Source of the DNA: Clonostachys chloroleuca
Lineage: Eukaryota > Ascomycota > Sordariomycetes > Hypocreales > Bionectriaceae
DNA length: 64,000 nt
Direction: 5' to 3'
NCBI GenBank assembly: GCA_037952775.1
Contig: JBANAY010000003.1
Coordinates: 25,544,001-25,608,000 of the forward strand
Below the pieces are notes generated by a model. The model searched no databases. It saw nothing but the letters and a program-made list of their open reading frames with translations, and was not told where the DNA came from. This document shows positions 11,754 to 23,597 of the stretch, in pieces. Both the position numbers and the translations under genes were made by a program. The stretch's first letter is position 1. Each line of letters starts with the position of its first letter.

Positions 11754-13156
11754 TTGGTCCAACATTGCCAGGAGGCGAAAAAGAGAGAAAAAGCTCCGGT
11801 TCCGGGATTGAGAATATGTCTGGGGACGGGTGGCTCAAGGCTGAGAAAGGGTTTTTTTTAGTGGGCAGTAGCAAATGTGATAAGGTTTTACCCAGCAGAC
11901 AATACAGGTAGGCTAGCAAAGCATATATTTATCGACTGCGGGAGAGATGCAGCGATGAGCGAACAATGAGCGAACGGTTTGCTTCTGCCTGCGTCCTTGC
12001 GGTCATAGAGGAACAAGTTTGAGTAGCAATGAGGATTTTTTTGTCCATTATGGTTAAGGCCTGTGGAGCAAGTTGCCCCGGGCAAACGCGCCATCCTCAA
12101 GCCAACTGAAGGGATACCTGGATCGAGGCGCCAGCGGGCAAGCATAGGGAGGTGACTTGGATCTTGCGGCAGCTTGCCTGGGAATCGATGTACCCCATTC
12201 TGCCCGTCGCCGCAATTCCGGGGGACTGCTGCAGGCTCCGGGTTTCGATGCTTGAGCAATGACCCTGTGCTCCTCTGCCACACCGGTCTGCAAAGCATCC
12301 AGAATGACATCAGCTGGGCGACATCGCCTTTTCCCCATTGCTTACACAATTCGGGAGGGTTGCAGAATAATGGCTCTTTTTTGCGTGAAGGGGTCTTCAT
12401 CAATCCAGCTCGAGGGTGGCCGTCCCTACCCGAGGCACCGGTTTCACAGACCGGTAATGGAGGAGGTACAACCCATATACTTGCTAGCGAAATGTTTATC
12501 GGCCGTCAGGAACACTGGGTAGCGGGTCCGGAGGTATCAGTTGGTATCTGCTCCAGGTCCATGCCGCCACCGTTGTTTCGTAGTAGAAGACGCAGATGGC
12601 GAAGAACCCGGCTCTGATTAATCCCTGTACCTCGAGATGGCAGCGGTGAACTACGTAATCCGAACGGCAGTTGGAGGACGAATCCATGCCTTATCTTAAC
12701 CCGGCCGGCCGATGCGCGACTGGCAGAAGCGACTGGTTGCAGGGCAGGGAGGAGGGGTTCAAGGAGCCCAGCCCAGAGTCCCCCGCCCAAATGATTGACT
12801 TCCGCCACTCGGTCCCACTGAAAGTGCGGCCATCCTCCGAACCAGCCTAAACACACCTGGAGGTTTGCCCAACCGTTGGCAAGATATTGGCCATCCATCC
12901 CAATCTTCGGATTGAGCATCGACATCCTTGGCAGTGCCTTACCTTGCTGGCCCATCTGCTTCTCTTCCCGCTTCCCGTGCGTCGCGATCAACAGCGCACG
13001 ATACGGTCCTGCGACAATCGGCTTCCAGTCCCCGCTGGGCTGGGCGATTTGACTTTGCGAGACACGCCGCTCCCACCGCTTGCCCGCCTTGCTCCTCGCC
13101 CCCATATCCTGGTCTCGAATCATTCGAGGATGTCCAAATTATAACGTCCTACCATC
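11754..13156. other. divergent promoter region, PRPP synthetase / flavoprotein
   Basis: About 1.4 kb between two genes transcribed away from each other; both promoters must be here. Small frames on both strands show no family resemblance. No repeat or RNA gene was recognised. Confidence 0.5.
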
Positions 13157-14926
13157 ATGGCGAGCTATCCGAAATTTTCCCACCGTATGACCCCGACTCA
13201 TTCCAGCACCTCCCTCAACGACCCCTCTTCTCTGAAGCGCAAACTTCATCTCCTCGTCGTCGCATCCGGGCCCAGAGACACCTCATGGGCCCTCACCCTC
13301 GTCGTCCGCCTCTCCAAGAATCCTCAGATTGAGGCCAGGGCCATCGTAGACGATGTCGTCCCCCGCCTTACCCAGACCATCATTGTGATGCAGAACCAGA
13401 GCCTCGCGCCAGGCCAGACCGATCACGCCGACGATGTCGAATTCTACAGGCAACAGGCATTTGAACTGGTCAAGTGGGCGGATCTCATGGTCTGCGTGCC
13501 GCTTGATTCGGATGGAATCTCCAAGATGCTTGCCGGAGCTGCCGACACTTTCCTCGGGGAAGTACTGCGCGGGTGGGATGTCACCAAGAATATCATATTG
13601 GTTCCCGGGATGAGCACCCAGATGTGGTCGAACCCCCTCACAAAACGACAGCTTAGCAAGTTACACCGAAAATGGAATTGGATACGGGTTGTCACTCCCA
13701 TCACATGGCACTACGAAGGCGAACCCAATGCCAAGCGGGTGCCCAACTGGAACGGCTTCAACGAAGTCCTCACCATCATCAAGAACCAAGCCGAACTACT
13801 GGGTCTGGGCCGTGACGTCGAGATCGCGACTGGCATGGCCCTGATCGGCGACATTGACGCTAATGTACAGTCGAAACTCCCTCCCGAGATATGGACCATT
13901 ATCCTAGATTACACAGGCGACTGGGAGCTCGCCAAGGCACTTGGCATATACACAAACCTACCCATGCCCCCGCCTTGGACACACCACCCTAGGGAACCTC
14001 ACAATGAACTCCAAGTCTACGATCACGAGCTGGAGTGGACAGTACTGACCGGAGACTCAGCCGCCATATGCAAGAAGATTTCCCAGTCGCCACCGGGCTT
14101 CCGTGACCTACCCGCACAGGTGGTCCGTCTCGTCATACGCTTTGCCCTCATCGACGTATTAGCGTATCTCGAGGCCAACCGACCCGATTTATTCAAGGCC
14201 TTTGACGGGCCAACACTTCCGACTAAGGCATCTGCATACTACCCCCGCACCGATGTGCTCGACTACTGGAAGCAGAGCGCATGGTTCAGGGACAACCACA
14301 TATACGACGCCGAAGCGGTCGACATCGCCTCCAAGAACGGGCACGTCCGCATCCTAGACTGGTGGTGGAGGAAGTCCGGCTTCTCCCTCCGCTACACCGA
14401 GACGGCACTGGAACAGGCCAGCGCCAACGGCCACCTCCTCGTCCTCGAGTGGTGGCGCGATGCCGCCGCCCAGGACGAGAAGGTGGTCCTCCGCCCCGGC
14501 CGCTCCCTCCTCTCGGCCACGCAGTACGGCCAGGTCGACGTCCTGCGCTGGTGGGACGCCTCGGGGATCCCCGTCGCGCACGGCGACGGCGTGGCTAAGG
14601 TGGCCAGCCGCTGGGGCCAGGTGGACGCCCTGGAGACGTGGCGGCGGCTCAAGGGCAGCAGCAAGCTCGTCTTCGACTCCGAGGTGCTCATCGCGCCGAC
14701 GGTGCACCAGCACGTGGACGTGCTCGAGTGGTGGCGGCGGTTCGCGCACGGCGAGCTCGAGGAGATGGAGGGCCGCAGGCAGCCGGTCGAGTTCCGGACC
14801 TGCAACATCGAGGAGGCCCTCGAGGACAGCATCGGCGACCAGAACAAGGTGCGCAGGTGGTGGGCGCAGAACGGGCTCAACCTGGGGCTGAGGAACGAGG
14901 AATGGATGAAGACAAGGTATCTGTAG
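13157..14926 (+). CDS. flavoprotein (PPCDC/Sis2-like) fused to tryptophan-rich ankyrin-like repeats
   Basis: Single exon, 589 residues. Residues about 28-215 form a flavoprotein domain like phosphopantothenoylcysteine decarboxylase and yeast Sis2/Vhs3: KWADLMVCVPL (106-116), ADTFLGEVLRGWD and PGMSTQMW (150-157). The PPCDC substrate loop is normally PxMNxxMW, and here the Asn is Ser153. The usual catalytic His before the RRWAD-type motif aligns with Ala101. Decarboxylase activity is therefore unlikely, although FMN binding may remain. Residues 241-252 (LPPEIWTIILDY) look like the start of an F-box-like helix. From about 365 to 575 there are seven repeats of roughly 30 residues, each with a core such as VLEWWRxxG preceded by AxxxGHxx (starts near 367, 399, 429, 462, 491, 522, 565), resembling degenerate ankyrin repeats. 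Role unknown: perhaps a regulatory or scaffold protein. Confidence 0.8.
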   Translation: MASYPKFSHRMTPTHSSTSLNDPSSLKRKLHLLVVASGPRDTSWALTLVVRLSKNPQIEARAIVDDVVPRLTQTIIVMQNQSLAPGQTDHADDVEFYRQQAFELVKWADLMVCVPLDSDGISKMLAGAADTFLGEVLRGWDVTKNIILVPGMSTQMWSNPLTKRQLSKLHRKWNWIRVVTPITWHYEGEPNAKRVPNWNGFNEVLTIIKNQAELLGLGRDVEIATGMALIGDIDANVQSKLPPEIWTIILDYTGDWELAKALGIYTNLPMPPPWTHHPREPHNELQVYDHELEWTVLTGDSAAICKKISQSPPGFRDLPAQVVRLVIRFALIDVLAYLEANRPDLFKAFDGPTLPTKASAYYPRTDVLDYWKQSAWFRDNHIYDAEAVDIASKNGHVRILDWWWRKSGFSLRYTETALEQASANGHLLVLEWWRDAAAQDEKVVLRPGRSLLSATQYGQVDVLRWWDASGIPVAHGDGVAKVASRWGQVDALETWRRLKGSSKLVFDSEVLIAPTVHQHVDVLEWWRRFAHGELEEMEGRRQPVEFRTCNIEEALEDSIGDQNKVRRWWAQNGLNLGLRNEEWMKTRYL

Positions 14927-15417
14927 CGGGGGAAATCTGTTCAGGGGACTGATCTACGTTTATCTCTCCACCTTTCATTTGGCACATGGCCTTTTGCCTG
15001 GACCCCTTGGTTGTATACCACATTTATGATATGGAGTTTGCATTGCTCTTGGGCTGGGGGGAAGGGAAATCATTGGTGGGGCGAAACTATCAAGAGTTTC
15101 CAAGGCAGAGAGATTGCTGAAATGACGATGATGATAATGATGGATTACGAAAGTAGCATAGCATGGAAAGTAATGATGATCACCGGAAAGGAAAAGGAAA
15201 ATCCGCAAAAGCAAAACTCGCCGGATTGGCAATCATAGCCCTGCTGATCGGCCGGAATGGCTCCATGGAAGGCTGAGAACACTGTTGAGTGCTGATCGGA
15301 TCAGCCGCTTGCCAGGGGTGCAATTATGTTTGAAATTTGAGTCTCCATCTGACCGCTAGCACCGTTCTACCGTTCACATGCATACGTCTACCTAGTTCAC
15401 ACGTGTGCCGGTTCATG

Positions 15418-15466
15418 TCAAATGCCAATGTCGAAATGCCAATGTCAGATGCCAATGCTAATGCCG
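15418..15466. repeat. tandem repeat of an AATGCCAATGTC-like unit
   Basis: Four imperfect copies of a 12 to 15-base unit with the core ATGCCAATG follow one another. Only substitutions and 1 to 3-base spacers separate the copies. No coding frame is supported here. Confidence 0.6.
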
Positions 15467-16340
15467 AGTTATTAAGCCCACTAGGAACGGTTCAATCCCA
15501 TCCTGCTGGCACAAAGCGATGGGGCGGGATTGATTGCGCATCTGACTAGAGCGGCGCTATTTTGGCCGATGGATCTGGGCTTGACTTGTGGCTATCTCAA
15601 CAGCCTCCAGCTATTGTTTCCTGGTGGGATGGAGAGAAATGCGGTAACCGGTTATGGCCGGCTACTGAACTTTTTTCACTCACTTGGGCCGAAGGAGAAA
15701 ATGAAGGGGAAAAGCCAGCCTTTCCCTGAATATAAAACTTATCTTGTTCCAGTTGGCCTAGAAGCACTAGCCACCGCTCCAAACAAGGACAACCCTCGTA
15801 GGTTTTGGGGATTCTCCAGCACACGGGAGAGGAGGTGATGAGCAAGAGTGGAGACTATGTAGGTCACTCTGCCTGCTTACAGCGGACAGTCGCACACCAC
15901 ACGGTCCTTAACGTAGGTACAGAAGGTCTCAGCATCACGTTTTGCCTCTTCTCGAAGGGCGGCATCTTGAGTCAGGCGAGTCAGAACCGCAGCAATATCC
16001 CACAGCTCTCGGCACTACAGCTCCTCTTGCTACAGGCATTTTGCTGGTTAGCTCGTTGATGACAGGTCTGGCTAGCTTCAGCAAGCCAACGGAAAATTGC
16101 AGCCATCTAACTACACCAAAAGCAAGCGCACAGTAGTAGTCGTGCTCTAGCAAATCTAGGTAAGCACTTGGCGCGCTTTACGGCGAGGAGGTGGCGCAAA
16201 CCAAGTTTTTCGCGACGGGCACCGTTGCGACGGGTTGCTAGCAGTCCGTCCACACGTGGATTGGGATAGCACCCCGCCAGTGAAAAGGCGGGTGAGATAG
16301 CGAGGTGGCATCCAATGGCGAGAAGCAGTGAGATGCGACG

Positions 16341-16363
16341 GATGCAGATGTAGATGCAGATGC
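16341..16363. repeat. short GATGCA/GATGTA tandem repeat
   Basis: About four copies of a six-base unit, GATGCA with one GATGTA variant. A microsatellite in non-coding DNA. Confidence 0.6.
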
Positions 16364-17976
16364 ACACCGCCCCGTGGAGGTTGGCCGCCGTTGGTTGCGA
16401 CTTGTTTCGGTGGCCGCGCCGCCAAGGGAGACGGCGGAGCGTTACCTGCGGCTGTCCGTTCGTATTTCCAGATTGACTGGAGGCCAGCCACAAAGGCGGT
16501 TTAATGCATCGAAACAAGGCGGAGTGGGAGCCATGGAGGCTAGGGAGTGGCTACGGCATCAAATGATTAGTTGGCCGCGATGCCAGAATGAGGGTGGTAG
16601 CAACCGGATAAGCAGTAAAAAGGGTTGCACCAGTTGACAGGTAACATTCGATGCCAGCACGAGACGAGCTCTCCAATATGCCTCTCTCACAAGGCGTCGA
16701 TATTGTATGCAGCATTGCGGAGGTGGTGTGTAGCTGTTGGTCGACGTGTAGCGACGAACCAGACAGCAAGCCTCCAGATGCATGAATTGGGCAGGGATGA
16801 AGACGACAAGAAGGGCCACCGTAGGCCGTCAGCCACACCAGATTCGGACAGCCAGTGGCCCAGAGCGTACGGTGTGGTGTGGTCTGTGTTCTTCCTCCAG
16901 GATCTGCACTTCGGTCTCCTGGTGGTTCCATTGGCCTGGCTTGCCAAGAGACCGGCTGCAAGGGTGTGTTGCCCAACGTCTGTCTTGTCTGGTGACGCGA
17001 GCTGAGGAGATGAACTTGCCTCCAGTTGCTGCACCTCCTGCATGTATCCCAATCACGAGTGAGCTGGCATCGGTCCTTGCGGCGTTGTGCGGATTAGATC
17101 CATATAATTGCATTCTGACGACACCAGCGCAAACAAGCAGATGAAGGGATTCGTGAAGCAGATCAAGTTCGCTCCCCAACTCGTACGGTAGCATCCCGCG
17201 TCCGTCCGCACGCACCCCATCCCCTCGGACATCTGGCGCGCACGTACATTAGGCCATTCTCAAAGAGAGGCCAGTATGGAGCAGTTGGTCCAGTTGTCGA
17301 ACCCAGAAGAATTTGGGAGCTCCTTGTAGGCATGGCGTCCCAGCATGGTCCCGGGGGCGGCCAGATGTGAGCGGTGATGCAGCGCTCCCATGATTCGTGA
17401 TCCGATCTGCAAATCTGCGAGTCAATGCACCTGTGCTGGTGGCTTTCTAGCGTTTTTAGCTCTGGGTTGGCACACTAGCGGCCCATGAGGACGGTCATAC
17501 AGTGCACTTGGGCCGCGTCAATTGATGTGTCGTGAGTCGTGACTGACTCTCGACTTTTGCCCAGCTTCCAGTCTGCCCACGATGGGTGGTCATGCCACGC
17601 TCTCCAAAACGTTGCAGGGACCTCCTCGTCAACGGCCCCTTTCCCTTGATTCTGGCCCCGGTCCTCCGGATCATGAAACTACCCAGGGCAATCTATCTAC
17701 GACGGCTTGAACTATAAACGGCGACAAGGCGATCAAGTCGCAGCAATGGGTGGTATTGGGATGCAATTGTGAACTGGGGCCAGGTGCCGTCAGTGGCTGG
17801 CCGCGCTTTGTCATTCAATGTCGCTGCAGGGCTCCGGGCAGCACAGGGCAGGTAGCCTGCAGCGTGGTTACAGGCCGTCTCCCTCCCTAGTACCTGGGCT
17901 GCTAAGGAGAGCCGAAAGCCCCGCGGCTTTATGTGCGCCTCCCTACCGCTAGGCCCCAGGCAAGTGACCATACCCA

Positions 17977-17998
17977 CCGACCGACCGACCGACCGACC
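17977..17998. repeat. CCGA tetranucleotide microsatellite
   Basis: Five perfect CCGA units followed by CC. A simple repeat in the long intergenic region. Confidence 0.85.
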
Positions 17999-18408
17999 TA
18001 GAGGCACGACCTGAACCTTGCCCGCCTATCGTCGTACCCTGTGCAGACACCCAGGCCCCATGGGAAAGGTACTCCCCGTCCTGCTACTGGGTTAGTACCA
18101 GCCGCTATTAGGGCCCTAGGTGATCTGGAAGTGACCTAAGAGCAGGCCATTTATCCATGAAATTAATGTAATGTACCTCCTGTGGAGACCCGGCACCGCA
18201 CGCACCGCAACAGTTATCCGCCAGAAATAGCAAGTCGTCCCAGCGGACCACTGATCCCTTGCTCCTGGCCTCTCCCCTGCGTACCGCCTTAGCCTTGACC
18301 TGAGCTTAGTGCTGGTCGTCGTTCATTAATCTAGTAGTAGATTTATTAGCCAGGAACAAAATAATCATGCCCGGCCGAGCCTTCACAACTTGCACCGTCT
18401 TGTCTTGC

Positions 18409-18438
18409 ATTTCTTTCTTTTCTTTTTCCTCCTCTCCA
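18409..18438 (+). promoter_or_regulatory. pyrimidine-rich tract upstream of the serine-rich gene
   Basis: A nearly pure C/T stretch about 480 bases upstream of the chosen ATG. CT-rich tracts are common next to transcription starts in filamentous ascomycetes. The transcription start itself is not shown. Confidence 0.4.
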
Positions 18439-18911
18439 CGACCGAACACTCTTCTAGGAGTTCTAGACAACGAATTCCCCTCCCAAGGGGTGCCGGATTA
18501 CGTGCATACAGCTCACTGACTCTTGCTCTACCTAAGCCGCATTAAACCTCGTCGCTCTTTTTTAGCTGTCTGCAGGCGTGTGGGACCCTTTTTCTCTGCG
18601 TCGCTCGCCTCTCTCGACTGCACTGCACCGCAAACGGGCTTTCTCTGGACGCCGCCACCCCTCTCGGCCGACTGCAGGGCACCGCGCGCGAGCTCGACCT
18701 GCCACCAACCTCTCCTCACCTGGATTCTCTGCTTCGCTTCGGCCTGGATTTCGACCATTGGGCAACTGGGATTCCATATGCCGTGCGTGCGGGCTCGGTC
18801 TGGTGAGGACTTCCTCGGTGCAAGGTAGCAGCAGGTGCTGGGCAATTGCGTCCTCAGGTGCCCACTATTTCCAACTCGCCTCCAGCAGCGGCACCTTCAG
18901 TCGCAGCTGCC

Positions 18912-21643
18912 ATGGCCAAATTCACCTTTCCCATTCCCGGGCGTAGCAAGAAATCGCCCGCGACGCCGACACCTTCGGAACCCATGACCAAGGCGCACAA
19001 GATCCTGGGATCAACAAATATCAGCATTGACAATGTGTCGAGCACCAACCTCGCCCACTCGCCCGCCGAAGGCAAACCTCCCCGCGGCGTCATTGGAGGT
19101 GGCCGGATGAATGCAGCAGGCGCCGAAGCTCTGCTGAAGGAATTAGAACGGGAATGGTCTGAGGAGTCGGACATCGCACCTCGTTATTTGGGCGTTGACG
19201 ATGATCGTCTCCACGTTTCAGACCCTGGGGTTTCAGATCCCAGGGCCATGTTGCGCCAGCAGAATTCCTCCTCGACCATCCGGTCATGGTACGACAGGTC
19301 CAAAATGCCTCTGGCAATCTCGCAACAGACCTCGGCATCCGCCATGGCCAAGGGACTTCCTACGAAAGCGGAGCGAGTGCTTGACATGGACAACGCTCTT
19401 GCTGCCATGGCCAAGAACAAGAAGAAGCCAGCAAAGTTGGACCTCAGCCGATTAAAACCAATGGGCCGTGCCAGGAAAGGATCGGATTTGGAGCAATCGG
19501 CGGGAAATGGCGACATGAAGCGGTCCCCCTCTGTTCTATCACCACGCATTCTCCATCGCCGTCCTACGTATGAGCATATGAGGCGGCCTACCTCTCCCGA
19601 GCCTGTCCGCCCTACGACCGGTGGACCGACAAGACCTCGACATCCTCACAAAGAACACATGAACGAGCTACCCGACCTGTACAAGCACTACGAGCAGATG
19701 TCATTCGCGCAGGTTCTGGGTGACAAGCCCGAACCCTCCGAACAACAACGGTCTTCATCGAGGAACGATAAAACCGACGGAGTTCTGGCTGAGCTGCCAG
19801 GCGATACAGCATATGCCAACTATAGAGCACGCCAGGGGAAGAGGAAGGAAAGCGTCGACCAGGGCCCTGCCGCCAACCCCTCCTCCCCCGTCATCGAACA
19901 CAGCCATTTCACCCAAATTGTGCGGGCTCCAACGCCAACCAAGGCGGACGAGCAAGCGTCACCGACGTCCTACGCCGCAAGTGTGTCTAGTCGCCATACA
20001 CGGACCTCAAAGGCGTCAAAACGCACCGAAACAAGTTTCCAGCTGGCTGACCTTCAGGAGAAGAGTATGCTGATGCTATCATCTGATTCAGAGGAGGATG
20101 AGGAGGATCTATTTGCTGCATCGCCGGCCAGAAGGCGTAACCCATCGTCACCAACTTCGGTACGGCCTCTCTCGACTAATTCGAATAGCGTTTCCTCCTC
20201 ATTTGAAGGACGAGGCGAGGGGCCCTCCTCTAGGGAGGTCCATGATCCTGCAGCACGCCAATCCAATTCTACAGTGAAGAAACTGAGCACGACGTCAGAG
20301 GATCTGCTCAACATCCCGGCCAATGCACTGGGCAAAACCTCTACTCTGCTTTCTCCATCAAATAGCTCACTTGGAAGTTCTCATTGGGGCGCAACATTTC
20401 ACTTACCCGCAACACCATCGACGTTATCACTTGCATCCGAGGCCACCACGGCTCCCATGAGGGTTTGGCGTGAATCGACGAGTGGATCTGAACAGTTTGA
20501 CTCCCAGTCTCTGGCAACTCAAGCTCCATCCACTTTAGCGAGCCGAGAGTCTCAGCAAGACTGGAATAACCGTTCATATTTTGACAGTCGATATTCGGGA
20601 ACAACCTCGGGACGTGGTTCTAGTAGGCCATCTGTACGTCCTCAATCCTCACAACCAACACCTCCCTTGAGCCCCTCGTCGATGGACTTCTTCATCCAAT
20701 CAGCCCGATCGTCGATAGACGCTAGAGCCTCATCCAACGAACCGATTACAAACCTCACTCGCCAAGAGCAGCTTCTCATCACTGCGCTGAGGCAGCGTCG
20801 CGAGGATATGCGGAAAGCTAGTCTCCTGGTTGACGATCGTGGACAGGACAGCCGCCATAAATCCAGACCATCAGAGGCCACCATTACTGATCAGTCATTT
20901 CAGTCTGATTTCCGACGCTCCACAGCTGGTAGCAGTGCTCGTCTCTCAAGTTTGAGGGCAAGCGGCTCCATCGCATCTTCTCTCAACCTCCCGATATCGG
21001 GTGTCAGAGAGGAGAGGACAACGACTCAACATTCACCTCCGACAGCCCTGTCTTCCTGCTCTCACCACCGCCCCCTTCGCGACACAAGCCCATTGCGATT
21101 CCCCAACGGCTGAGCCGGCTCGATACCGAAAGGATGACGCCTGCAGACGATCACATGGTCATGTACTTGGACAGCCCTGCCGGGCCAGCTCTGGCCATCA
21201 GTGAAGGTGCTATGAGCCCCGAGGCGTCTGGATTCGAGGACTCTATTTCATCATTGACCGATCGCTTCCCGAGCAGCCCACACTCCTCCTCAGCCAGTCG
21301 ACAAAGCAGGCGAGAGTCTATGCAGCGACAGGTCAGCATCAAGGTTGGAAATAAGGAACAGAAATGGCCGGCGATCTCTCCCCTGCTCCCGCCTCAGCGT
21401 GACCTCCCCCCGATCCCTAAGAAGCGCAGGCCAATTTCAACCGAGGATGACGATGAGGGTAAGGGTGCTGGAATTCCTCGTCCCGATAGCCCTGTTGACT
21501 GCCCAATCTCGCCCATGGCGAAGCAGTTCCCCGAGGTTCCAAAGGACAGACAGACGGCGAAGAACCAGGCCGCCCGGCTCAGTGCCTTTGGACCACCTAG
21601 CCCAATTCAAGGCGGAGTTGCCTGGTGGGGTGACGAAGACTGA
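18912..21643 (+). CDS. large serine-rich, mostly disordered protein (apparent frameshift near 21,010)
   Basis: The ATG at 18912 sits in a good context and opens a frame beginning MAKFTFPIPGRSKKSP. That frame runs to about 21010. From 21011 the continuing protein, with the segment TFTSDSPVFLLSPPPPSRHK, is in the -1 frame and ends at 21643. Restoring one base in the GAGAGGAGAGG stretch gives about 910 residues. An intron was considered but no good donor/acceptor pair with the right phase exists. The protein is rich in Ser, Pro, Arg and Thr. It has an acidic DSEEDEEDLF patch near residue 400 and an LTRQEQLLITALRQRREDMRKASLL helix near 615-640. It shows no catalytic domain and looks like a fungal-specific scaffold or phosphoprotein. 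Function unknown. Confidence 0.72.
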
Positions 21644-22325
21644 AACTCTTCAACACATACTTGTCTTGATACCAAAAAAAAAAAAAAAATACACCACCAA
21701 ACATAGAAGAAACAGGAACAGAATCCTTGTTATATTTTGCATTACGCGACAGGCGACGAAGAGGCTAGGAAATGCCTCGGATTTTTTTTTTACACATTTT
21801 ATTTTCTTGGTGGTTTACGGGAGACGATTCTATGAGCGAGCAATATATTTTGCCATTTTAATCAATGCATGGGGGGAAGAGGTTTCCTTGACGAATAGAC
21901 TTCTCTTGTCACACCCATCCCCATTTTCTTCTTTTTCTACTTACCCTCTAAAGGGGAAGGGGGGAGGATTTTTTTTTTTTCTTACCTGTATCCTTATTTA
22001 TGATTCCCACATTGCGACACATGGTTATTTTCTTTTGTCTACTAACATCATCTTGCATGATATGATATTCCTGGATGGCTTGGGCGCTTTTTGGATCCCC
22101 TGTTTCGAGATCACAAGGAGATGTGGAAGGGAAATGTCCATACTGTTCACGATAAGCCCGTTTGATATTGTTGAATACATGATGGGAAAACTGGGCAAAA
22201 CGGTCCAAGTCCCCCGGCGTTTCTCATTAATAATGCTCCCATTCCCGGCTCAAGTTATGCATCTTGCCTCGGCAGCGAAGTTAAGCATTTGTGATTAGAC
22301 GCTATATTCCGCTTCGCTTCCAAAT
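21644..22325. other. convergent 3' intergenic region with A and T runs
   Basis: Downstream sequence of the serine-rich gene and of MMS2. It contains a 15-base A run near 21674 and several T runs (near 21781 and 21969). Frames here are short and repetitive; none is convincing. Confidence 0.5.
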
Positions 22326-22964
22326 TTAGGCATAGGTTGAGCCCTCGGGTGGCTGTGGGAGCTTCTTGTTTGCTGGAGCGGCCATGTACCTGTAGGAAAC
22401 AAAATAATTCAGTACTCGCCACGTCGCGTTTGCCATCTGTCGTTCCACAGAAACTCGTCGAAGGGGGCGGGGTTCCCTGAGTGACCATACCTCCGTAATT
22501 CAATGAGAACAGTCTCCATGGTGTTATCCCGCTTCCACTGGGCAAGGCAGGGAAGCTGGCTTGGGTCGACGATGCCGTTGCGCGGGTTGACACAGGGCAG
22601 GTTTACCTGGCTCAGGAACTGGATCGTGGGGGGCTCGTCGGGGTACTTTTCGCCGCAGTGCATCTTGACGCTGTAGATACGGTTCTCGTGAACGGACTGG
22701 GGTTGTGCATCTCGCTGTTAGCTAAACCGTTTGCGACAAAAACACCCCTCAACCCGTTATCGGCCCAAAGGTGTGTGGTTGTTGGAGAAGCAGTGCTCCA
22801 GGTGGGAAGTCTCACGTGGGGGGGCCGAGGATGGTGCCGTTCCAGTTGCTCATGAGCAGGTCCTCGGAGTCCTCCAGTCCATAGCTGCAGGCCTCCGCGC
22901 CGAGGCCCTTTTCTCCCTTCTCGAGTTCCTCGAGGAGGCGAAAGTTGCGGGGAACTTTGGCCAT
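22326..22964 (-). CDS. MMS2: ubiquitin-conjugating enzyme variant MMS2 (one-base frameshift in exon 1)
   Basis: Three exons: 22816-22964, 22491-22696, 22326-22389. MMS2 is a catalytically inactive E2 variant that pairs with Ubc13 to build Lys63-linked ubiquitin chains in error-free DNA damage tolerance. Exon 1 begins [20 protein letters not shown] and ends in the family string [10 protein letters not shown]. Exon 2 gives [20 protein letters not shown] and [10 protein letters not shown]. Exon 3 gives [16 protein letters not shown] and the stop. No active-site cysteine is present, as expected. The splice sites are good, including a GCTAAC branch point. However, the phase fails by one base at a run of seven C (22818-22824). 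With eight C the protein is 139 residues, the family length. It may be an assembly error or a real null allele. Confidence 0.87.
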
Positions 22965-23597
22965 GGCTGCTGCAAAACGGCCTCGGAAACTCGGTCGGTG
23001 GTGGGAGCTGGAGCTTTGCGGGGGATGGAGAGGCGACGAGGCTGGAGGCGAGGGGAGGGGGGGGGAGACACCGAAGGCCAAACAAAAGTAGACGAGGTGG
23101 GAATGGAGAGGTGCGTGCCCGGGTTAGAGATGTAGGTGGAACGGTGAACGAGTCTGGTTTTGGGGTGTTTATGGTGTTTAGTCAGTCAGTTGGACGCCTC
23201 GAAACGGATGGAGGGGCAGATGGTCATGCTGGTAAGGTAAGACAAGCAAAGCAGTGACTGGCTCAAGCATTGACCCCGCCAAAAGTACAATTTGGGGGAG
23301 CACAGACCCATCCCTTCCGTGCTGACGTTGAATCGGAAAGCAGGAAGGAACCTTCCACCCGGCACGGATAATCCTCGGTATCTCGGCCGGAATCTGCAGC
23401 ACACACGAGCAAAGCTTCCAACTTTCTGGCTGCTTCCCCAGACTCAGTGCAGAGTAGGCAGCTGCCCTTACTCGTGGATCAACGTCATCGCCGCCCGCCT
23501 CCTCCCTCCGCCCTTCCTCAACAAACAGACACATTTCTCAACGGCAGGCGAAGCTCCTTGTGGCCGGGGGAGCCATCACCACCATCTCACACACACA

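Larger units (their letters stand above)
14927..18911. other. 4 kb intergenic region upstream of the serine-rich gene
   Basis: Many short frames on both strands, none with recognisable family content or a convincing splice partner. It holds three short tandem repeats (listed separately) and, near its end, a pyrimidine-rich promoter tract. Its length suggests a long regulatory region, an unspliced leader or a non-coding transcript; the sequence does not decide. Confidence 0.45.

Noticed and set aside
13157..14926. Active phosphopantothenoylcysteine decarboxylase for CoA synthesis
   Set aside because: The catalytic His and the substrate-binding Asn are replaced, and the repeat fusion is unlike the short housekeeping enzyme.
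20950..21014. An intron explaining the frame change in the serine-rich gene
   Set aside because: Only a weak GTTTGA donor gives the right phase, no good branch point is present, and the removed stretch reads as normal protein in the upstream frame.
21345..22298. 317-codon frame covering the serine-rich gene's end and its 3' region
   Set aside because: It overlaps the real coding frame and then runs through A/T homopolymers; a chance opening.
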